64,000 nucleotides of DNA from Opitutaceae bacterium (GCA_028284385.1 JANQRT010000060.1:372001-436000); one strand, 5' to 3'; positions 43,962 to 54,477 are shown, counted from the first letter of the stretch. Numbers and translations are program-made. Notes: generated by a model not told the origin, from the sequence alone.

Positions 43962-44963
43962 ATGCCAAAACGTATCGGAAAATTCGAATTGCCAAACCGT
44001 CTCGTCAAAGTGGAAGAAGGAGCTTCACCCACTTACGCGAAGTTCATAGCGGAGCCATTTGAAGCTGGCTATGGCCACACGATCGGCAACTCACTTAGAC
44101 GCGTTCTTCTCAGCTCGATCGAAGGCGCTGCCATATCTTCAGTTAAAATCGAAGGCGTCAGCCATGAGTTCCAAAGCGTAGACGGTATTGTTGAAGACGT
44201 AACCGATATCGTTCTCAATCTGAAGAAGATCCTGCTTATCTGTCACAAGCGCGAGGGCGTGCGACTCATGATCAATGTCAACCGGTCTGGCTCAATCACG
44301 GCTGCCGACATTGAATCGGATCAGAACGTAGAAGTCGTTAATCCTGAGCAGGTTATTTGTACTCTGGATCGCGAGATGCAGTTCACGGCGGAGCTCGAAA
44401 TCAATGTCGGTCGTGGTTATTGCCCAGGCGAGGATAACAAGGACGAAGAGCAGCCGATCGGTGTCATTCCCATCGATTCTCTATTCAGTCCAGTCAAGCT
44501 CGTGAAGTATGCGGTTGAAGCTACGCGTGTTGGCCAGATCACGGACTACGACAAGCTGCTTCTCGAAATCTGGACCGATGGTCGCATCACGCCTGATGAC
44601 GCTCTGAAGCAATCTGCAGCTATTCTTAAGCATCATCTCGATGTATTCGACAACGTATCCGACGAAAATTACGAGTTCGAAGACGAAGGTGGTGAGGTCA
44701 GCGAAGAGCAAAACAAGCTGCGCAAGCTTCTCAACATGAGCGTTAATGAAATCGAGCTTTCAGTTCGTGCTGCTAACTGCTTGAACAACGCTAACATCAC
44801 CACGGTCGGCGAGCTGGCGATGAAAAGCGAACAGGAGATGCTCAAGTACCGCAACTTCGGCAAGAAGTCGCTCAACGAAATCAAGGACAAGCTGGAGTCT
44901 CTGGGCCTATCGCTTGGAATGAAATTCGACGAGCGTCTCCTCGATACTAAAAAGGAACTTTAA
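43962..44963 (+). CDS. rpoA: DNA-directed RNA polymerase alpha subunit
   Basis: 333 residues. N-terminal domain: KFIAEPFEAGYGHTIGNSLRRVLLSSIEG, the dimer and beta/beta' contact region. C-terminal domain: LNMSVNEIELSVRAANCLNNANITTVGEL and RNFGKKSLNEIKDKLESLGLSLGM, which contacts UP elements and activators. An acidic linker (about 228-245) joins them. ATG 43962 has no Shine-Dalgarno. Confidence 0.98.
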   Translation: MPKRIGKFELPNRLVKVEEGASPTYAKFIAEPFEAGYGHTIGNSLRRVLLSSIEGAAISSVKIEGVSHEFQSVDGIVEDVTDIVLNLKKILLICHKREGVRLMINVNRSGSITAADIESDQNVEVVNPEQVICTLDREMQFTAELEINVGRGYCPGEDNKDEEQPIGVIPIDSLFSPVKLVKYAVEATRVGQITDYDKLLLEIWTDGRITPDDALKQSAAILKHHLDVFDNVSDENYEFEDEGGEVSEEQNKLRKLLNMSVNEIELSVRAANCLNNANITTVGELAMKSEQEMLKYRNFGKKSLNEIKDKLESLGLSLGMKFDERLLDTKKEL

Positions 44964-45039
44964 TTGGAAGTTATCAGATTCAGGCGCGTAGTTCAGATCA
45001 TCTGCAGACTGCATTCTGCCAACTCCCAGCTTTAGAAAC

Positions 45040-45588
45040 ATGCGACATAGAAAACACAGCAATCAGCTTGGCGTAAAAAAGGAGCACAGAGATGCGCTGC
45101 TAGCTAATCTCTCTACCGCCCTTATTACGCGTGGCCGCATCCAAACGACCTTGAAAAAGGCAAAGGCCCTTCGCCCCTTCGTAGAAAAGGTGATTACCTT
45201 GGCGAAGAAAGGAACGCTGCATAGCCGTCGCATGGCCATCGCTCGCGTCCGCGATACGGATGCCGTTCATCTTCTGTTCGACGAGAAAGCCGAGCAGTTC
45301 GCTGAACGCAATGGCGGCTATACGCGTATCTATAAATTGGGAACGCGGCGTGGTGATGCCGCCGAGATGGCCCTCATTGAGTTGATCGACGCCGATGATC
45401 AGGGCTATGAGAAAAAGCCAAAGTCCAAGGCTAAGAAATCGGCGAAGAAGGCAGCGAAAAAAGCGGCCAAGAAAGTTGCCGCCAAGCCTGAGGCCGATGA
45501 AGCCGAGGCCAAAGCTGAAGACGTTGATACCAAGGCCGAAGATGCCAGTGAAGAACCCGAAAACAAGAAAGCGGAATCCGCTGAGTAG
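45040..45588 (+). CDS. rplQ: 50S ribosomal protein L17 with Lys/Ala/Glu-rich tail
   Basis: 182 residues. The core (1-120) is standard: RHRKHSNQLGVKKEHRDALLANLSTALI, RIQTTLKKAKALRPFVEKVITLAKKG and YTRIYKLGTRRGDAAEMALIELI. Residues 125-182 form a histone-like tail, first basic (AKKSAKKAAKKAAKK), then acidic. Many bacterial L17 proteins stop near 120, though tails occur in some phyla. Last gene of the alpha operon; a strong terminator follows. Confidence 0.97.
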   Translation: MRHRKHSNQLGVKKEHRDALLANLSTALITRGRIQTTLKKAKALRPFVEKVITLAKKGTLHSRRMAIARVRDTDAVHLLFDEKAEQFAERNGGYTRIYKLGTRRGDAAEMALIELIDADDQGYEKKPKSKAKKSAKKAAKKAAKKVAAKPEADEAEAKAEDVDTKAEDASEEPENKKAESAE

Positions 45589-45617
45589 ATTTCATACGTT
45601 TGACAAGCTGGTACGCG

Positions 45618-45651
45618 ATGCGTTCTTCAACGAAGAACGCATTTTTCGTTT
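45618..45651 (+). terminator. Rho-independent terminator after rplQ
   Basis: A perfect 11-bp stem (45618-45628 with 45632-45642), 3-nt loop and TTTTCGTTT. It closes the long ribosomal block. The next gene begins only 13 bp later. Confidence 0.93.
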
Positions 45652-45663
45652 AGGGAGAAGTTC

Positions 45664-45897
45664 ATGAACCCGTTTACCTGGTTTATCCTTCTTTATGTTG
45701 GATCCGCGCTGGTAGGGACGATCGTTCTTTGGCTATGGCATGATAGCCGTGATAAGGTTTCCTTTGAAATCCATCGGCGCCAGAAGGCCTTTCATTGCGT
45801 GCGTTGCGGCATGCTTTATTCGCTACGCAAGCACGACGTCTCGGAAGGAGAAGCGTGCCCAGAATGTGGCTACAAAAATTATGAGCTTTCGTTTTAA
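45664..45897 (+). CDS. Small membrane-anchored zinc-ribbon protein, function unknown
   Basis: 77 residues that I do not recognise. One N-terminal membrane helix (about 5-25, WFILLYVGSALVGTIVLWLW), then a hydrophilic stretch and a zinc ribbon with C45-x2-C48 and C65-x2-C68 (CVRCG, CPECG). The ribbon most likely faces the cytosol. It has a good GGAGAAG ribosome-binding site but lies directly behind the rplQ terminator, so expression depends on read-through or an overlapping promoter. guaA follows 91 bp later. Confidence 0.75.
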   Translation: MNPFTWFILLYVGSALVGTIVLWLWHDSRDKVSFEIHRRQKAFHCVRCGMLYSLRKHDVSEGEACPECGYKNYELSF

Positions 45898-45988
45898 AGA
45901 CGGATATTGAAACGAATAGGTTAGCGAATTCCACCAGAATGCCAGTGACATAAGCCAATTGTCGGTCATAAATTTCGTCGTTCTCTGA

Positions 45989-47530
45989 ATGAAGCACCAA
46001 ACTATAGCCGTTCTTGATTTCGGATCCCAATATACTCAGGTGATCGCTCGCCGCATTCGCGAGTGTTCCGTCTATTCGAAAATCTACCACTACAAGACTT
46101 CCGCTAAACAGCTAAAGAAGGACCGGGTGGCAGGGATCATCCTTTCCGGCGGTCCGGAAAGCGTCTTGAAAAAAGGGTCTCCTAGACCAGATCCGAAGAT
46201 ATTCGAGCTGGGCGTTCCTGTGCTGGGGATTTGCTACGGCTTGCAGCTGATCTCTTTTATGCTCGGCGGCAAAGTCGAAAAGAGTTCGGAGCGTGAATAC
46301 GGGCATGGCCAGTTGAAGATAAAGACTAAAGGCAGTCTGTTTCGCGGATTGCCATCTCGACTTCAAGTCTGGAATTCGCACGGAGATCGCCTGGCTAAAT
46401 TGCCGGGCGGTTTTAAGACGATTGCTTCGACGGAGAATTCCGACTTTGCGGCAATCGTTAGCGAGAAAAAGCGGATCTACGGGATTCAGTTTCATCCGGA
46501 GGTGGATCACACCGAGGGCGGCATAAATATCTTGGAGAATTTTCTCAGGAAGATCTGCGGATGCAAAGCTGATTGGTCTATGGCTGATTTTGTTCGTGAT
46601 TCCATTGATTGGATACGGAAAACGGTTGGATCCGATCGCGTTCTCTTAGGACTAAGTGGCGGAGTCGACTCCTCTGTAGCTGCGGCCTTGATACACAAAG
46701 CGGTGGGCAAGCAATTGACCTGCGTCTTTGTGGACAACGGATTGCTTCGCCTAAATGAACGCGAACTGGTGGTCGACTTGTATAAGCGCCATTTTAATAT
46801 GGACGTTCGGGTTGCCCGTTCGGGAGCCAAGTTTCTGAAGCGATTAAGGGGAGTCTCCGACCCGGAAAAAAAACGCAAGATTATCGGAAACACCTTTGTC
46901 GAAGTCTTCCAGGATTCGTTAAAACGAATTGGGCATGCCAAGTTTCTTGCTCAGGGGACACTTTATCCTGATGTGATCGAAAGCGTGTCGATTGACGGGA
47001 ATCCTGCCGCGACCATCAAGAGCCATCACAATGTGGGAGGCTTGCCCAAAAGCATGAAATTCGAGCTGCTCGAGCCATTGCGCCAGCTTTTCAAAGACGA
47101 GGTTAGAGCCCTGGGGGCCGAGCTCGGTTTGCCTAAGGAGGTGGTCTGGCGCCAGCCCTTTCCAGGTCCCGGCTTGGGCGTTCGGGTAATGGGGGAAATT
47201 TCAAAGTCCAAACTCGATGTTCTGCGGAAGGCGGATGCGATTTTGCACGAGGAGATGATGACCTCCGAACTCTACTACAAAGTTTGGCAGTCCTTTTGCG
47301 TTTTCCTGCCGGTCAAGACCGTGGGCGTAATGGGAGACGAACGCACTTACGAGAACGTCATTGCCGTGCGCGTGGTGGAAAGCAAAGACGCGATGACGGC
47401 TGATTGGGTACGGGTTCCTTATGAGGTCTTGCAGCGGGTGTCGAATCGCATCATAAACGAAGTTCAAGGAGTGAATCGCGTCGTCTACGATATCAGTTCA
47501 AAGCCTCCTGGAACAATTGAATGGGAATAG
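45989..47530 (+). CDS. guaA: GMP synthase (glutamine-hydrolysing)
   Basis: 513 residues. Converts XMP to GMP using glutamine. The class I amidotransferase half has [25 protein letters not shown], nucleophile C82 in GICYGLQL and the HPEV histidine-glutamate pair. The synthetase half has the PP-loop [11 protein letters not shown] and the C-terminal dimerisation domain ending [11 protein letters not shown]. All catalytic residues are present. Lone gene followed by a secreted protein gene 24 bp later. Confidence 0.98.
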   Translation: MKHQTIAVLDFGSQYTQVIARRIRECSVYSKIYHYKTSAKQLKKDRVAGIILSGGPESVLKKGSPRPDPKIFELGVPVLGICYGLQLISFMLGGKVEKSSEREYGHGQLKIKTKGSLFRGLPSRLQVWNSHGDRLAKLPGGFKTIASTENSDFAAIVSEKKRIYGIQFHPEVDHTEGGINILENFLRKICGCKADWSMADFVRDSIDWIRKTVGSDRVLLGLSGGVDSSVAAALIHKAVGKQLTCVFVDNGLLRLNERELVVDLYKRHFNMDVRVARSGAKFLKRLRGVSDPEKKRKIIGNTFVEVFQDSLKRIGHAKFLAQGTLYPDVIESVSIDGNPAATIKSHHNVGGLPKSMKFELLEPLRQLFKDEVRALGAELGLPKEVVWRQPFPGPGLGVRVMGEISKSKLDVLRKADAILHEEMMTSELYYKVWQSFCVFLPVKTVGVMGDERTYENVIAVRVVESKDAMTADWVRVPYEVLQRVSNRIINEVQGVNRVVYDISSKPPGTIEWE

Positions 47531-47554
47531 CTTTCGCATTAACAGTTCTACATC

Positions 47555-48313
47555 ATGAAAATCGGTAACGTTTCCTCTCTCCTTGTAGCCTTCCTTTTTT
47601 TGTCTTCCGCAAGTCACGTTTTCGGCGACCAGTCTACGGACGATGCCATTATCGATGCTACTATTGAGCTCGCTAGGTCGCAATTGGGAGACGTTGAGCG
47701 GCTTGATTCCATCAAGAGCATCACTTTCGAAGGTTCGCTTCTCTATAGCTCCGGCGACTCGGGAACCATCGACATGATTTACCAGAAACCCATGCATCAA
47801 AAGCTGGTTGCGGTCATTAATGACAACAAGGAAGTGTCGGCTCTCGACGATACCGAAGGCTGGATTAGCTACTACAAAGTCGGCATCGATCAGTCTTTAG
47901 GCATGGAAATTTTCGATGCCACTCGCGTTCTCATGATGCAGGCTGCCGTGCGAGAGGCTTTGGGATTCTATAAGCGGCCAACCCATCGGGGTGGCCGGGT
48001 TACTTACGATGGAAGGGAGACGGTGAAGGATGTGGATTGCGTGGTTCTGATCTACCATCACGGCGAAGGTTTAGGATACGTCCGCTACTTTGATGCGGCA
48101 ACGGGAAAGCTTATTAAGACAGTGGACGCGAAAGGCGTGGAATACTTCGAGGAAGGAGAAATTATGGTGGAAGGGGTCCGTTTTCCCAAAAAACTCGTCA
48201 CTACGTTTTCTACGGCCCTGGGACCGCAAACGATGGAATTCACCTATTCCAAAATCACGCTGGACAAGAAGTACAATCGATCGGTGTTCAAGATCCCTTC
48301 TTTGGTAGAATAG
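47555..48313 (+). CDS. Secreted protein, LolA-like fold suspected
   Basis: 252 residues with a signal peptide (LLVAFLFLSSASHVFG, cleavage near residue 24). The rest shows beta-rich alternation: a strand about 55-85 (SITFEGSLLYSS, GTIDMIYQKPMHQKLVAV), GWISYYKVG, GRETVKDVDCVVLIY and GKLIKTVDAKGVEYFEEGEIMVEGVRFPKKL. This is the pattern of LolA/LppX-like periplasmic lipoprotein-carrier or sensor proteins that take up one acyl chain. Family placement is a guess from pattern only. It sits between guaA and hisD without obvious functional link. Confidence 0.6.
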   Translation: MKIGNVSSLLVAFLFLSSASHVFGDQSTDDAIIDATIELARSQLGDVERLDSIKSITFEGSLLYSSGDSGTIDMIYQKPMHQKLVAVINDNKEVSALDDTEGWISYYKVGIDQSLGMEIFDATRVLMMQAAVREALGFYKRPTHRGGRVTYDGRETVKDVDCVVLIYHHGEGLGYVRYFDAATGKLIKTVDAKGVEYFEEGEIMVEGVRFPKKLVTTFSTALGPQTMEFTYSKITLDKKYNRSVFKIPSLVE

Positions 48314-48397
48314 GGTAGATTTCATTCAGACTGGTCCTTAATCGGCCTCCTTCGTTTTATCTTTGCCATCACAACGGGCTTCACCATTAGTGGCGCC

Positions 48398-49687
48398 ATG
48401 TTGAGTTTGGCATATCGATCGAAGAGCTTTTGGCAAAAGCTCGGGGCCTTCTGTGAATCGGCTAACGTTTCGCAGGCTGTCATCGATTCGGTAGCCAAGG
48501 TTCTTGCCGATGTGCGTTCGAAGGGAGATAGGGCTATTTCGGATACACTCAAGCGCCTGGATGGCGTTGATTTGGACTCTTCTCAGTTTCGTATTGGGGA
48601 AGATGAAATGAAGGAAGCCATTCGGCGACTGCCGAAAGAGAACCTTGCTGCCATAAAGGAATCGATCGCATCGATAACGGATTACCATCGACATGCCTTG
48701 CCCAAATCCTGGACGGCTAAAAACGGACACGGAGCGACGATTGGAGAACGATTCTATCCCATTGAAAGGGTAGGCTTATACATACCGAAGGATCTCGTAT
48801 CCACGGTTGTAATGACGGCGGCAATCGCTAAGCTTGCCGGCGTTTCCGAAATCGTCGCTTTCACTCCTTGCGCGAAAGACGGTAGTGTCAATCCGGGTAC
48901 GCTAGCGGCTATGAAACTGGCGGGAGTAACCGAGGGCTATCGAATCGCAGGAGTTCCGGCGATCGGGGCTATGGCTTATGGAACCGAAACGATCAACCCC
49001 GTATTGAAAGCCTACGGACCGGGTAGCGCCTATACGGTCGAGGCCAAACGACAAGTCTATGGAACGATAGGCGTTGATCTACTCCCTGGTCCAAGCGAAC
49101 TGATGGTGATCGCCGATACGTCGGCCGATCCTCGTTTCGTAGCTTCTGATCTTCTGGCTCAGGCTGAACATGGGACAGGTCGCGAGAAGATTTTTCTCAT
49201 TTCGCTCTCCAAGGAGCATACTAAGACGATCAAAGCCGAGATGAGAAGACAGGTAAAATCGCTTAGTCGCAAGAAAGCGATCAATACCGTTTTGAAAGAA
49301 GGGTTTCTCTGTGTTCAGGTTGATAATTATGTGGATGCGGCGGAGGTGGCCAATTATGTTGCTCCCGAGCATCTCGAGCTCGAAGTGGAAAGCGCCCAGT
49401 TTGCTCAGCTAACGCGTCGTATTCGTACTGCGGGCGCCATCATGCAAGGAGGATGGACGGCTACTGCTCTCGGCGATTTTGTAGCGGGACCTAGCCATGA
49501 GCTGCCAACTGGGAGATCGAGTAGATATTTTAGTGGTCTTCAAGTCAGTGACTTTCTACGTCGTTCCAGCCTGATTCGCTACTCGAAGAACGCTTTGCGA
49601 AAGGCAGGGCCAACCGTCGAGGCGTTTGCTCGGATGGAAAAGCTTGACGGTCATGGACGCTCTGTTTCGATGCGTCTCGAAAATTAG
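48398..49687 (+). CDS. hisD: Histidinol dehydrogenase
   Basis: 429 residues; last two steps of histidine synthesis (L-histidinol to L-histidine, NAD-dependent, zinc). GPGSAYTVEAKRQVYG, zinc ligands in DLLAQAEHG, the catalytic PEHLEL, ALGDFVAGPSHELPTG and the C-terminal zinc histidine in LDGHGRSV are all present. It heads a hisD-hisC-hisB-hisH run; a strong AGGAGG for hisC lies at its end. Confidence 0.97.
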   Translation: MLSLAYRSKSFWQKLGAFCESANVSQAVIDSVAKVLADVRSKGDRAISDTLKRLDGVDLDSSQFRIGEDEMKEAIRRLPKENLAAIKESIASITDYHRHALPKSWTAKNGHGATIGERFYPIERVGLYIPKDLVSTVVMTAAIAKLAGVSEIVAFTPCAKDGSVNPGTLAAMKLAGVTEGYRIAGVPAIGAMAYGTETINPVLKAYGPGSAYTVEAKRQVYGTIGVDLLPGPSELMVIADTSADPRFVASDLLAQAEHGTGREKIFLISLSKEHTKTIKAEMRRQVKSLSRKKAINTVLKEGFLCVQVDNYVDAAEVANYVAPEHLELEVESAQFAQLTRRIRTAGAIMQGGWTATALGDFVAGPSHELPTGRSSRYFSGLQVSDFLRRSSLIRYSKNALRKAGPTVEAFARMEKLDGHGRSVSMRLEN

Positions 49688-49697
49688 GAGGGGAATG

Positions 49698-50795
49698 ATG
49701 TCGGCAAACAAACCAGTTTCCGAATACGCAATGTCGCATATTCAGGCTTTGCAGGCTTATACGCCTGGATTCCAGCCCAAGGACCCGGATTGGATAAAGC
49801 TTAACACCAACGAGAATCCTTATTCGCCGAGTCCCAAGGTGGAGGCCGCTCTTAAGGAAGCGATTGGTCCTTCCTTGCGACTCTATCCCGATCCTGCGAG
49901 CCAAGCCTTGAGGGAAGCGGTTGCTCGACTAAATGGATTGGATGCTTCTCGCGCTTTTATTGGCAACGGTTCGGACGATGTTCTGAACCTTCTCACTCGC
50001 GCGTTTTCCAATTCGAATCAGCGAGCTGGCTATACTTTTCCTAGTTATTCCTTGTATCCAGTTTTGTGTGGCATCCAGGATTCAGACATTGTCGAGATCT
50101 CTTTTGACCGATCTATGCGATTGCCGCTGGAGAAATTATTGGACTGCAATGCGCGTATTCTGTTTTTCACTTCGCCAAATGCCCCGACTGGCGTGGCTTT
50201 CCCAAACAGTGATCTCCGCCAGCTGATCGCCGGATTTGAAGGCCTGGTAGTGATTGACGAAGCTTATGCCGATTTCGCCTTGGAAACCGCAGCCGATCTG
50301 CTTTCGGATTTCGATAATCTAGTGATCACTCGATCCTTTTCCAAATCCTATTCGTTGGCTGGAATGCGGATTGGCTACGCGCTGGCTCACCCAGACGTGA
50401 TCGAGGTTCTCGATAAGATGCGTGATAGTTACAATGTCAGCCGTCTGGCCCAAGCTGCAGGATTGGCAGCAGTTGATGATCAGGCCTACATGAAGGCCAC
50501 TGTTGGCAAAATAAACCACACGCGCGATTGCTATTTGCAAGAGTTTCGCGATCGCGGATGGTTCGTCTACGATAGTCAGGCCAATCTTCTGTTCGTCGAG
50601 CCAAAGGATTCGAGTGGCAATTCCAGTGCTAAAGTGGCTTGCTCGCTCTTCGAGTTCCTTAAGTCTCGAAAAATCCTGGTGCGCTACTTTGGAGGACACG
50701 CCTTGACTGACACCTTTTTGCGTATCAGTGTGGGCACCGACGATCAAATGCTCGCTTTGAGTGAATCTATAGAACTATGGCTAAGGAACGAATAG
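49698..50795 (+). CDS. hisC: Histidinol-phosphate aminotransferase
   Basis: PLP enzyme converting imidazole acetol phosphate to histidinol phosphate. From ATG 49698 it has 365 residues; an adjacent ATG at 49695 and a longer frame into hisD are alternatives, but AGGAGGGG at 49686-49693 fits 49698 best. Motifs: [32 protein letters not shown] and the PLP lysine in [15 protein letters not shown]. It overlaps hisB by 19 bp. Confidence 0.95.
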   Translation: MSANKPVSEYAMSHIQALQAYTPGFQPKDPDWIKLNTNENPYSPSPKVEAALKEAIGPSLRLYPDPASQALREAVARLNGLDASRAFIGNGSDDVLNLLTRAFSNSNQRAGYTFPSYSLYPVLCGIQDSDIVEISFDRSMRLPLEKLLDCNARILFFTSPNAPTGVAFPNSDLRQLIAGFEGLVVIDEAYADFALETAADLLSDFDNLVITRSFSKSYSLAGMRIGYALAHPDVIEVLDKMRDSYNVSRLAQAAGLAAVDDQAYMKATVGKINHTRDCYLQEFRDRGWFVYDSQANLLFVEPKDSSGNSSAKVACSLFEFLKSRKILVRYFGGHALTDTFLRISVGTDDQMLALSESIELWLRNE

Positions 50796-51373
50796 CATCG
50801 GTAGAACGCAATACGAAAGAGACGCAGATTCGGGCGAGCTTGAACATCGATGGAGTTGGTAGTTCTACTATCGATACAGGCGTTCCGTTTCTCGATCACA
50901 TGCTTACTTTGTTCGCGAGTCACGGCTTGTTTGACATTGAAGTCAAAGCTGAGGGAGATGTAGAGGTAGACTATCACCATACGGTGGAGGATGTCGGTAT
51001 CGTATTGGGAAGCCTTTTCAAAGAAGCGCTCGGAGACAAGAAAGGGATTCGTCGATACGGCTTTTTCATTCTCCCGATGGACGAATGTCTCTGTCGCGTA
51101 GCTATCGATCTCGGAAATCGACCTTACTTGGCCTATCATGTCGATGCTCCAACTTCCTATGTGCGCGACTTCAATATTACTCTTATCAAAGAGTTTTGTC
51201 GCGCTTATTCCAATACACTTGGATCGAATTTGCATGTGAAACTCGAATACGGAGAAGAGCCGCATCACGTCGTTGAATCCATTTTCAAGTGTCTGGCTCG
51301 AGCCGTTGATATCGCATCTCAGGTCGATGAAAGACTGAAGGGGCGTTTGCCGTCCACCAAAGGAATGCTTTAA
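50777..51373 (+). CDS. hisB: Imidazoleglycerol-phosphate dehydratase
   Basis: 198 residues, the monofunctional dehydratase (no HAD phosphatase domain). Mn-binding motifs: [31 protein letters not shown] and [17 protein letters not shown]. The start lies inside hisC, so translation is probably coupled. A 92-bp gap precedes hisH. Confidence 0.97.
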   Translation: MAKERIASVERNTKETQIRASLNIDGVGSSTIDTGVPFLDHMLTLFASHGLFDIEVKAEGDVEVDYHHTVEDVGIVLGSLFKEALGDKKGIRRYGFFILPMDECLCRVAIDLGNRPYLAYHVDAPTSYVRDFNITLIKEFCRAYSNTLGSNLHVKLEYGEEPHHVVESIFKCLARAVDIASQVDERLKGRLPSTKGML

Positions 51374-51465
51374 GAGCTCCTCTCTTGGTCTTGGGTTCCT
51401 GGTTGTAGTTATTAAGTTCGCTAACTACCCATGATCTAAGACTCATCACCTAACACCAAAAACCA

Positions 51466-52086
51466 ATGACAGATATCGCTATCATCAACTATGGTATGGG
51501 GAATTTGCGAAGCGTCGAAAATGCTTTGAGAAAAATGGGGGCGTCTCCTCGGATCGTTACTCAGCCCTCATTGGTCGAGGAAGCGGATGGTTTGGTATTG
51601 CCTGGAGTGGGGGCTTTGCAGGATTGCGTGGATGGGTTGCGGTCTGCCGGTTTCGAAGACTTCATTCAGGGTTGGGTTGGCGAGAGTCGTCCCTTCATGG
51701 GCGTATGCCTAGGCTTGCAGGCGTTATTCGACTTTTCTGAGGAACGTGATGTTAAAGGACTGGGCGTCTTCCCAGGAACGGTAAGGCGATTTGAATCAAA
51801 ACCTGGGCTAAAGATTCCTCACATGGGTTGGAATCACGCCACCTTACTGCAGTCGGACTCTGTCTTTTGGAAAGAGCTGGATCCTCATGAAAATCGATTC
51901 TACTTCGTGCATAGCTACTATGCGGAGCCTGAGGACCCTTCCTTAATTCTGACTTCAACGGAGTACGATATTTGCTTCACTAGCTCGATAGCCAAGGGCA
52001 ACCTGCTGGCTTGCCAATTTCACCCTGAAAAAAGCCAGGCCAACGGCCTCCAATTGTACGCCAACTTCCTGAACATCTGCAGATAA
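51466..52086 (+). CDS. hisH: Imidazole glycerol phosphate synthase glutaminase subunit
   Basis: 206 residues; provides ammonia to HisF. Class I amidotransferase triad in GVCLGLQALFD, FVHSYY and HPEKSQANG. The gene for its obligate partner hisF, and hisA, hisG, hisI, are not in this window. Confidence 0.96.
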   Translation: MTDIAIINYGMGNLRSVENALRKMGASPRIVTQPSLVEEADGLVLPGVGALQDCVDGLRSAGFEDFIQGWVGESRPFMGVCLGLQALFDFSEERDVKGLGVFPGTVRRFESKPGLKIPHMGWNHATLLQSDSVFWKELDPHENRFYFVHSYYAEPEDPSLILTSTEYDICFTSSIAKGNLLACQFHPEKSQANGLQLYANFLNICR

Positions 52087-52237
52087 GCGCGACTATTGCA
52101 GAGTTAAAGTAGGTCTAATATTTGCAATCTGGGATCCTCGACCTTTACTTGTTGCGGTCACGATTCTAGAACATAGGGTTTCGTTGAATTGATTCCTTTC
52201 CTGCTCGTTCTTATTCGAACGACTACCCAGAAAATAA

Positions 52238-53536
52238 ATGAGTAAAGAGGCTACGCTTAAACTTGGAGAAAAAGAGATTTCATTGCCGATAATCGAAGGA
52301 ACTGCCGAGGAGAAGGCGGTCGACGTCCGCGCTCTTAGAAGCAATACAGGCTTCATCACCTACGACGAGGGCTTTGGCAACACGGGCTCCTGTCAGAGCA
52401 AAATCACCTTCATCGATGGCGAACAGGGAATTCTCCGCTATCGAGGCATCCCCATCGAGCAACTCGCCGAAAAATCTGACTTCATTGAAGCCTCTTATTT
52501 ACTTATTCATGGAGAATTGCCGACTGCTGAACAGCGAAGTAGGTTTTCGGATAGAGTCAGGAGCAACGCTTTCATCGACGAGCGCATGCATCTCATCTTC
52601 GAGGGATATCCAAGTGACGCTCACCCCATGGCGATCCTGTCTGCCATGATCAATTCCTTAGGTTGTTACGACCCTCATCTGGCTACCAATAACCGCGAAC
52701 AGGACTTTGCCAATTTCGACGAAGCGGCAGCCATGGCCTTATCCAAAGTGCGTACCATTGCGGCTGCCTCCTATCGGATGAGCACCGGTCAGCCGGTTAT
52801 CTATCCAAAGCGGGATTTATCCTATGCGGAAAACTTTCTGCACATGATGTTTTCCCAGCCTTACGAAGATTTCGAGCCCATTCCCGAAGTTACGAAGGCC
52901 CTGAACATGATGCTCCTGCTGCATGCCGACCACGAGCAGAATTGCAGCACTTCCACGGTCCGTATGGTCTGTTCGGGAGGGGCGAATCTTTTCGCTTCCA
53001 TTTCCTCTGGAGTCACCGCCCTGTGGGGACCTTTGCATGGCGGCGCTAACATGGCCGTTATCCAAATGCTCGAGGAAATACATGCCGACGGGGACGATGG
53101 TTCCCGGTTTATTGAGGACGCGAAGAGTGGTAAGAGCGGCAAACGTTTGATGGGGTTTGGCCATCGCGTTTATAAGAATTTCGATCCGAGAGCTAAGATC
53201 ATCGGAGCGGCTTGCGAGAAGCTGCTTGATAAGCTCGGAGTTTCGGATCCCTGTCTCGATATTGCCAGAAAGCTGGAGCAGGAGGCATTGGCCGACGACT
53301 ACTTTATCCAGCGAAAATTGTATCCGAATGTCGATTTCTATAGTGGTATCATGATGCGAGCCATTGGAATTCCGCTAAACATGTTTACGGTTATGTTCGC
53401 CATTGGCAGGATGCCCGGTTGGCTTGCCAATTGGAAGGAGGTCGCCAGCAATCCGAAGACTCGCATCAGTCGTCCTCGGCAGATTTATCAAGGATCGGTG
53501 CTGCGCGATTACGTTCCCGTAGAGCAGCGAGGCTAG
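52238..53536 (+). CDS. gltA: Citrate synthase (type II, hexameric-like)
   Basis: 432 residues. The N-terminal small beta domain ([24 protein letters not shown]) is characteristic of the Gram-negative type. Catalytic residues: His in [14 protein letters not shown] and [17 protein letters not shown], and Asp in YPNVDFYSG. It condenses acetyl-CoA and oxaloacetate at entry to the TCA cycle. It lies 152 bp after hisH and converges on a membrane protein gene 13 bp downstream. Confidence 0.97.
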   Translation: MSKEATLKLGEKEISLPIIEGTAEEKAVDVRALRSNTGFITYDEGFGNTGSCQSKITFIDGEQGILRYRGIPIEQLAEKSDFIEASYLLIHGELPTAEQRSRFSDRVRSNAFIDERMHLIFEGYPSDAHPMAILSAMINSLGCYDPHLATNNREQDFANFDEAAAMALSKVRTIAAASYRMSTGQPVIYPKRDLSYAENFLHMMFSQPYEDFEPIPEVTKALNMMLLLHADHEQNCSTSTVRMVCSGGANLFASISSGVTALWGPLHGGANMAVIQMLEEIHADGDDGSRFIEDAKSGKSGKRLMGFGHRVYKNFDPRAKIIGAACEKLLDKLGVSDPCLDIARKLEQEALADDYFIQRKLYPNVDFYSGIMMRAIGIPLNMFTVMFAIGRMPGWLANWKEVASNPKTRISRPRQIYQGSVLRDYVPVEQRG

Positions 53537-53549
53537 CTCGCATAAGGCG

Positions 53550-54287
53550 CTAACTGTCTTTTGATTTTGGTTCGGGAGCGTGAACCAGGGCTTCGAACTC
53601 CAGGCCTGTCAGCTTCATCGTACCGCTAAGCAATCGCCAAAGCGCGATGACCATGAGAATCATTGTGGGAACGACGATGACGATCCAGGAAAGACCGGTC
53701 ATCTTGCCAATCTGCTCGTTGAACTCCTGGGTGCCTCCAGGACTTGTGACGATCGTTTTGGCCAATATGAAATTGAGAACGGCGCTTAAAGCGAAGGAGG
53801 CCACCAGAATATAGGTCGAAACGTTCAGCAGTTTTTCGAAGGCATCCCGATTACTCCTAGCCGCAAGTTCCTTTTCGATTAGAGAAACATTCAATACTTG
53901 GTCGTTATAAAGGAATAGCTTCACTAGAGGATTGGACGACTTCATGCTGCCGAATATGCATATGCCGATCAGAGCTGGGAAAGCGGCTTCTTTGACAGCT
54001 ATCCATATTCCGTCCAGCTCAAGGACCCCAATGACTCCTGTCGCCAGGACATGCGAAAATCCCAAGATCGAGAGTATGTTAAAGATCTTTCGCGTTATGT
54101 AGTCGTAGATTCCATACCCAAGCGGAAAGCCCAAGGCGACAATCAGTACAATCGTGGGATCGATAGCCGATTCGCCCCATCGCTTTTCGATCATGGGGCT
54201 CAGCTTTGTCAGAATTAGAATGGGTAAAACTAGGTTGAAAAGGAGGTTGAGAATCAAGCTCTCTCTCTTGGGTTTCTGTTCTGACAT
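53550..54287 (-). CDS. Multi-pass inner-membrane protein, VC0807-like
   Basis: 245 residues with about six predicted membrane helices (for example LLFNLVLPILILTKL, IVLIVALGFPLGYGIYDY, ALIGICIFGS, ILVASFALSAVLNFILAK, WIVIVVPTMILMVIALW). The start resembles the VC0807/intracellular-septation-A-like group (LLFNxxLP, then a second helix and GIYDY), from memory. Function unknown. The short linker with NRDAFEKLLN is cytosolic or periplasmic. Divergent from acpS. Confidence 0.65.
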   Translation of the reverse strand: MSEQKPKRESLILNLLFNLVLPILILTKLSPMIEKRWGESAIDPTIVLIVALGFPLGYGIYDYITRKIFNILSILGFSHVLATGVIGVLELDGIWIAVKEAAFPALIGICIFGSMKSSNPLVKLFLYNDQVLNVSLIEKELAARSNRDAFEKLLNVSTYILVASFALSAVLNFILAKTIVTSPGGTQEFNEQIGKMTGLSWIVIVVPTMILMVIALWRLLSGTMKLTGLEFEALVHAPEPKSKDS

Positions 54288-54477
54288 ATAAGCTTTCTAT
54301 GGTTGTCTTCCTATCGGGATACTGGCTGAATTCTTGAGCCAATCATTTCCCTCCCAACTCTATCTCTAACGCAAATATGCTTTACCTCGTCAATAGCGAT
54401 CCTGCTGTCAATCCCCACCTATGTCGGTTCCGCGTAGCGAAGGCTGCTGGAATTTCCCTATAAATTAACTGCATCCT

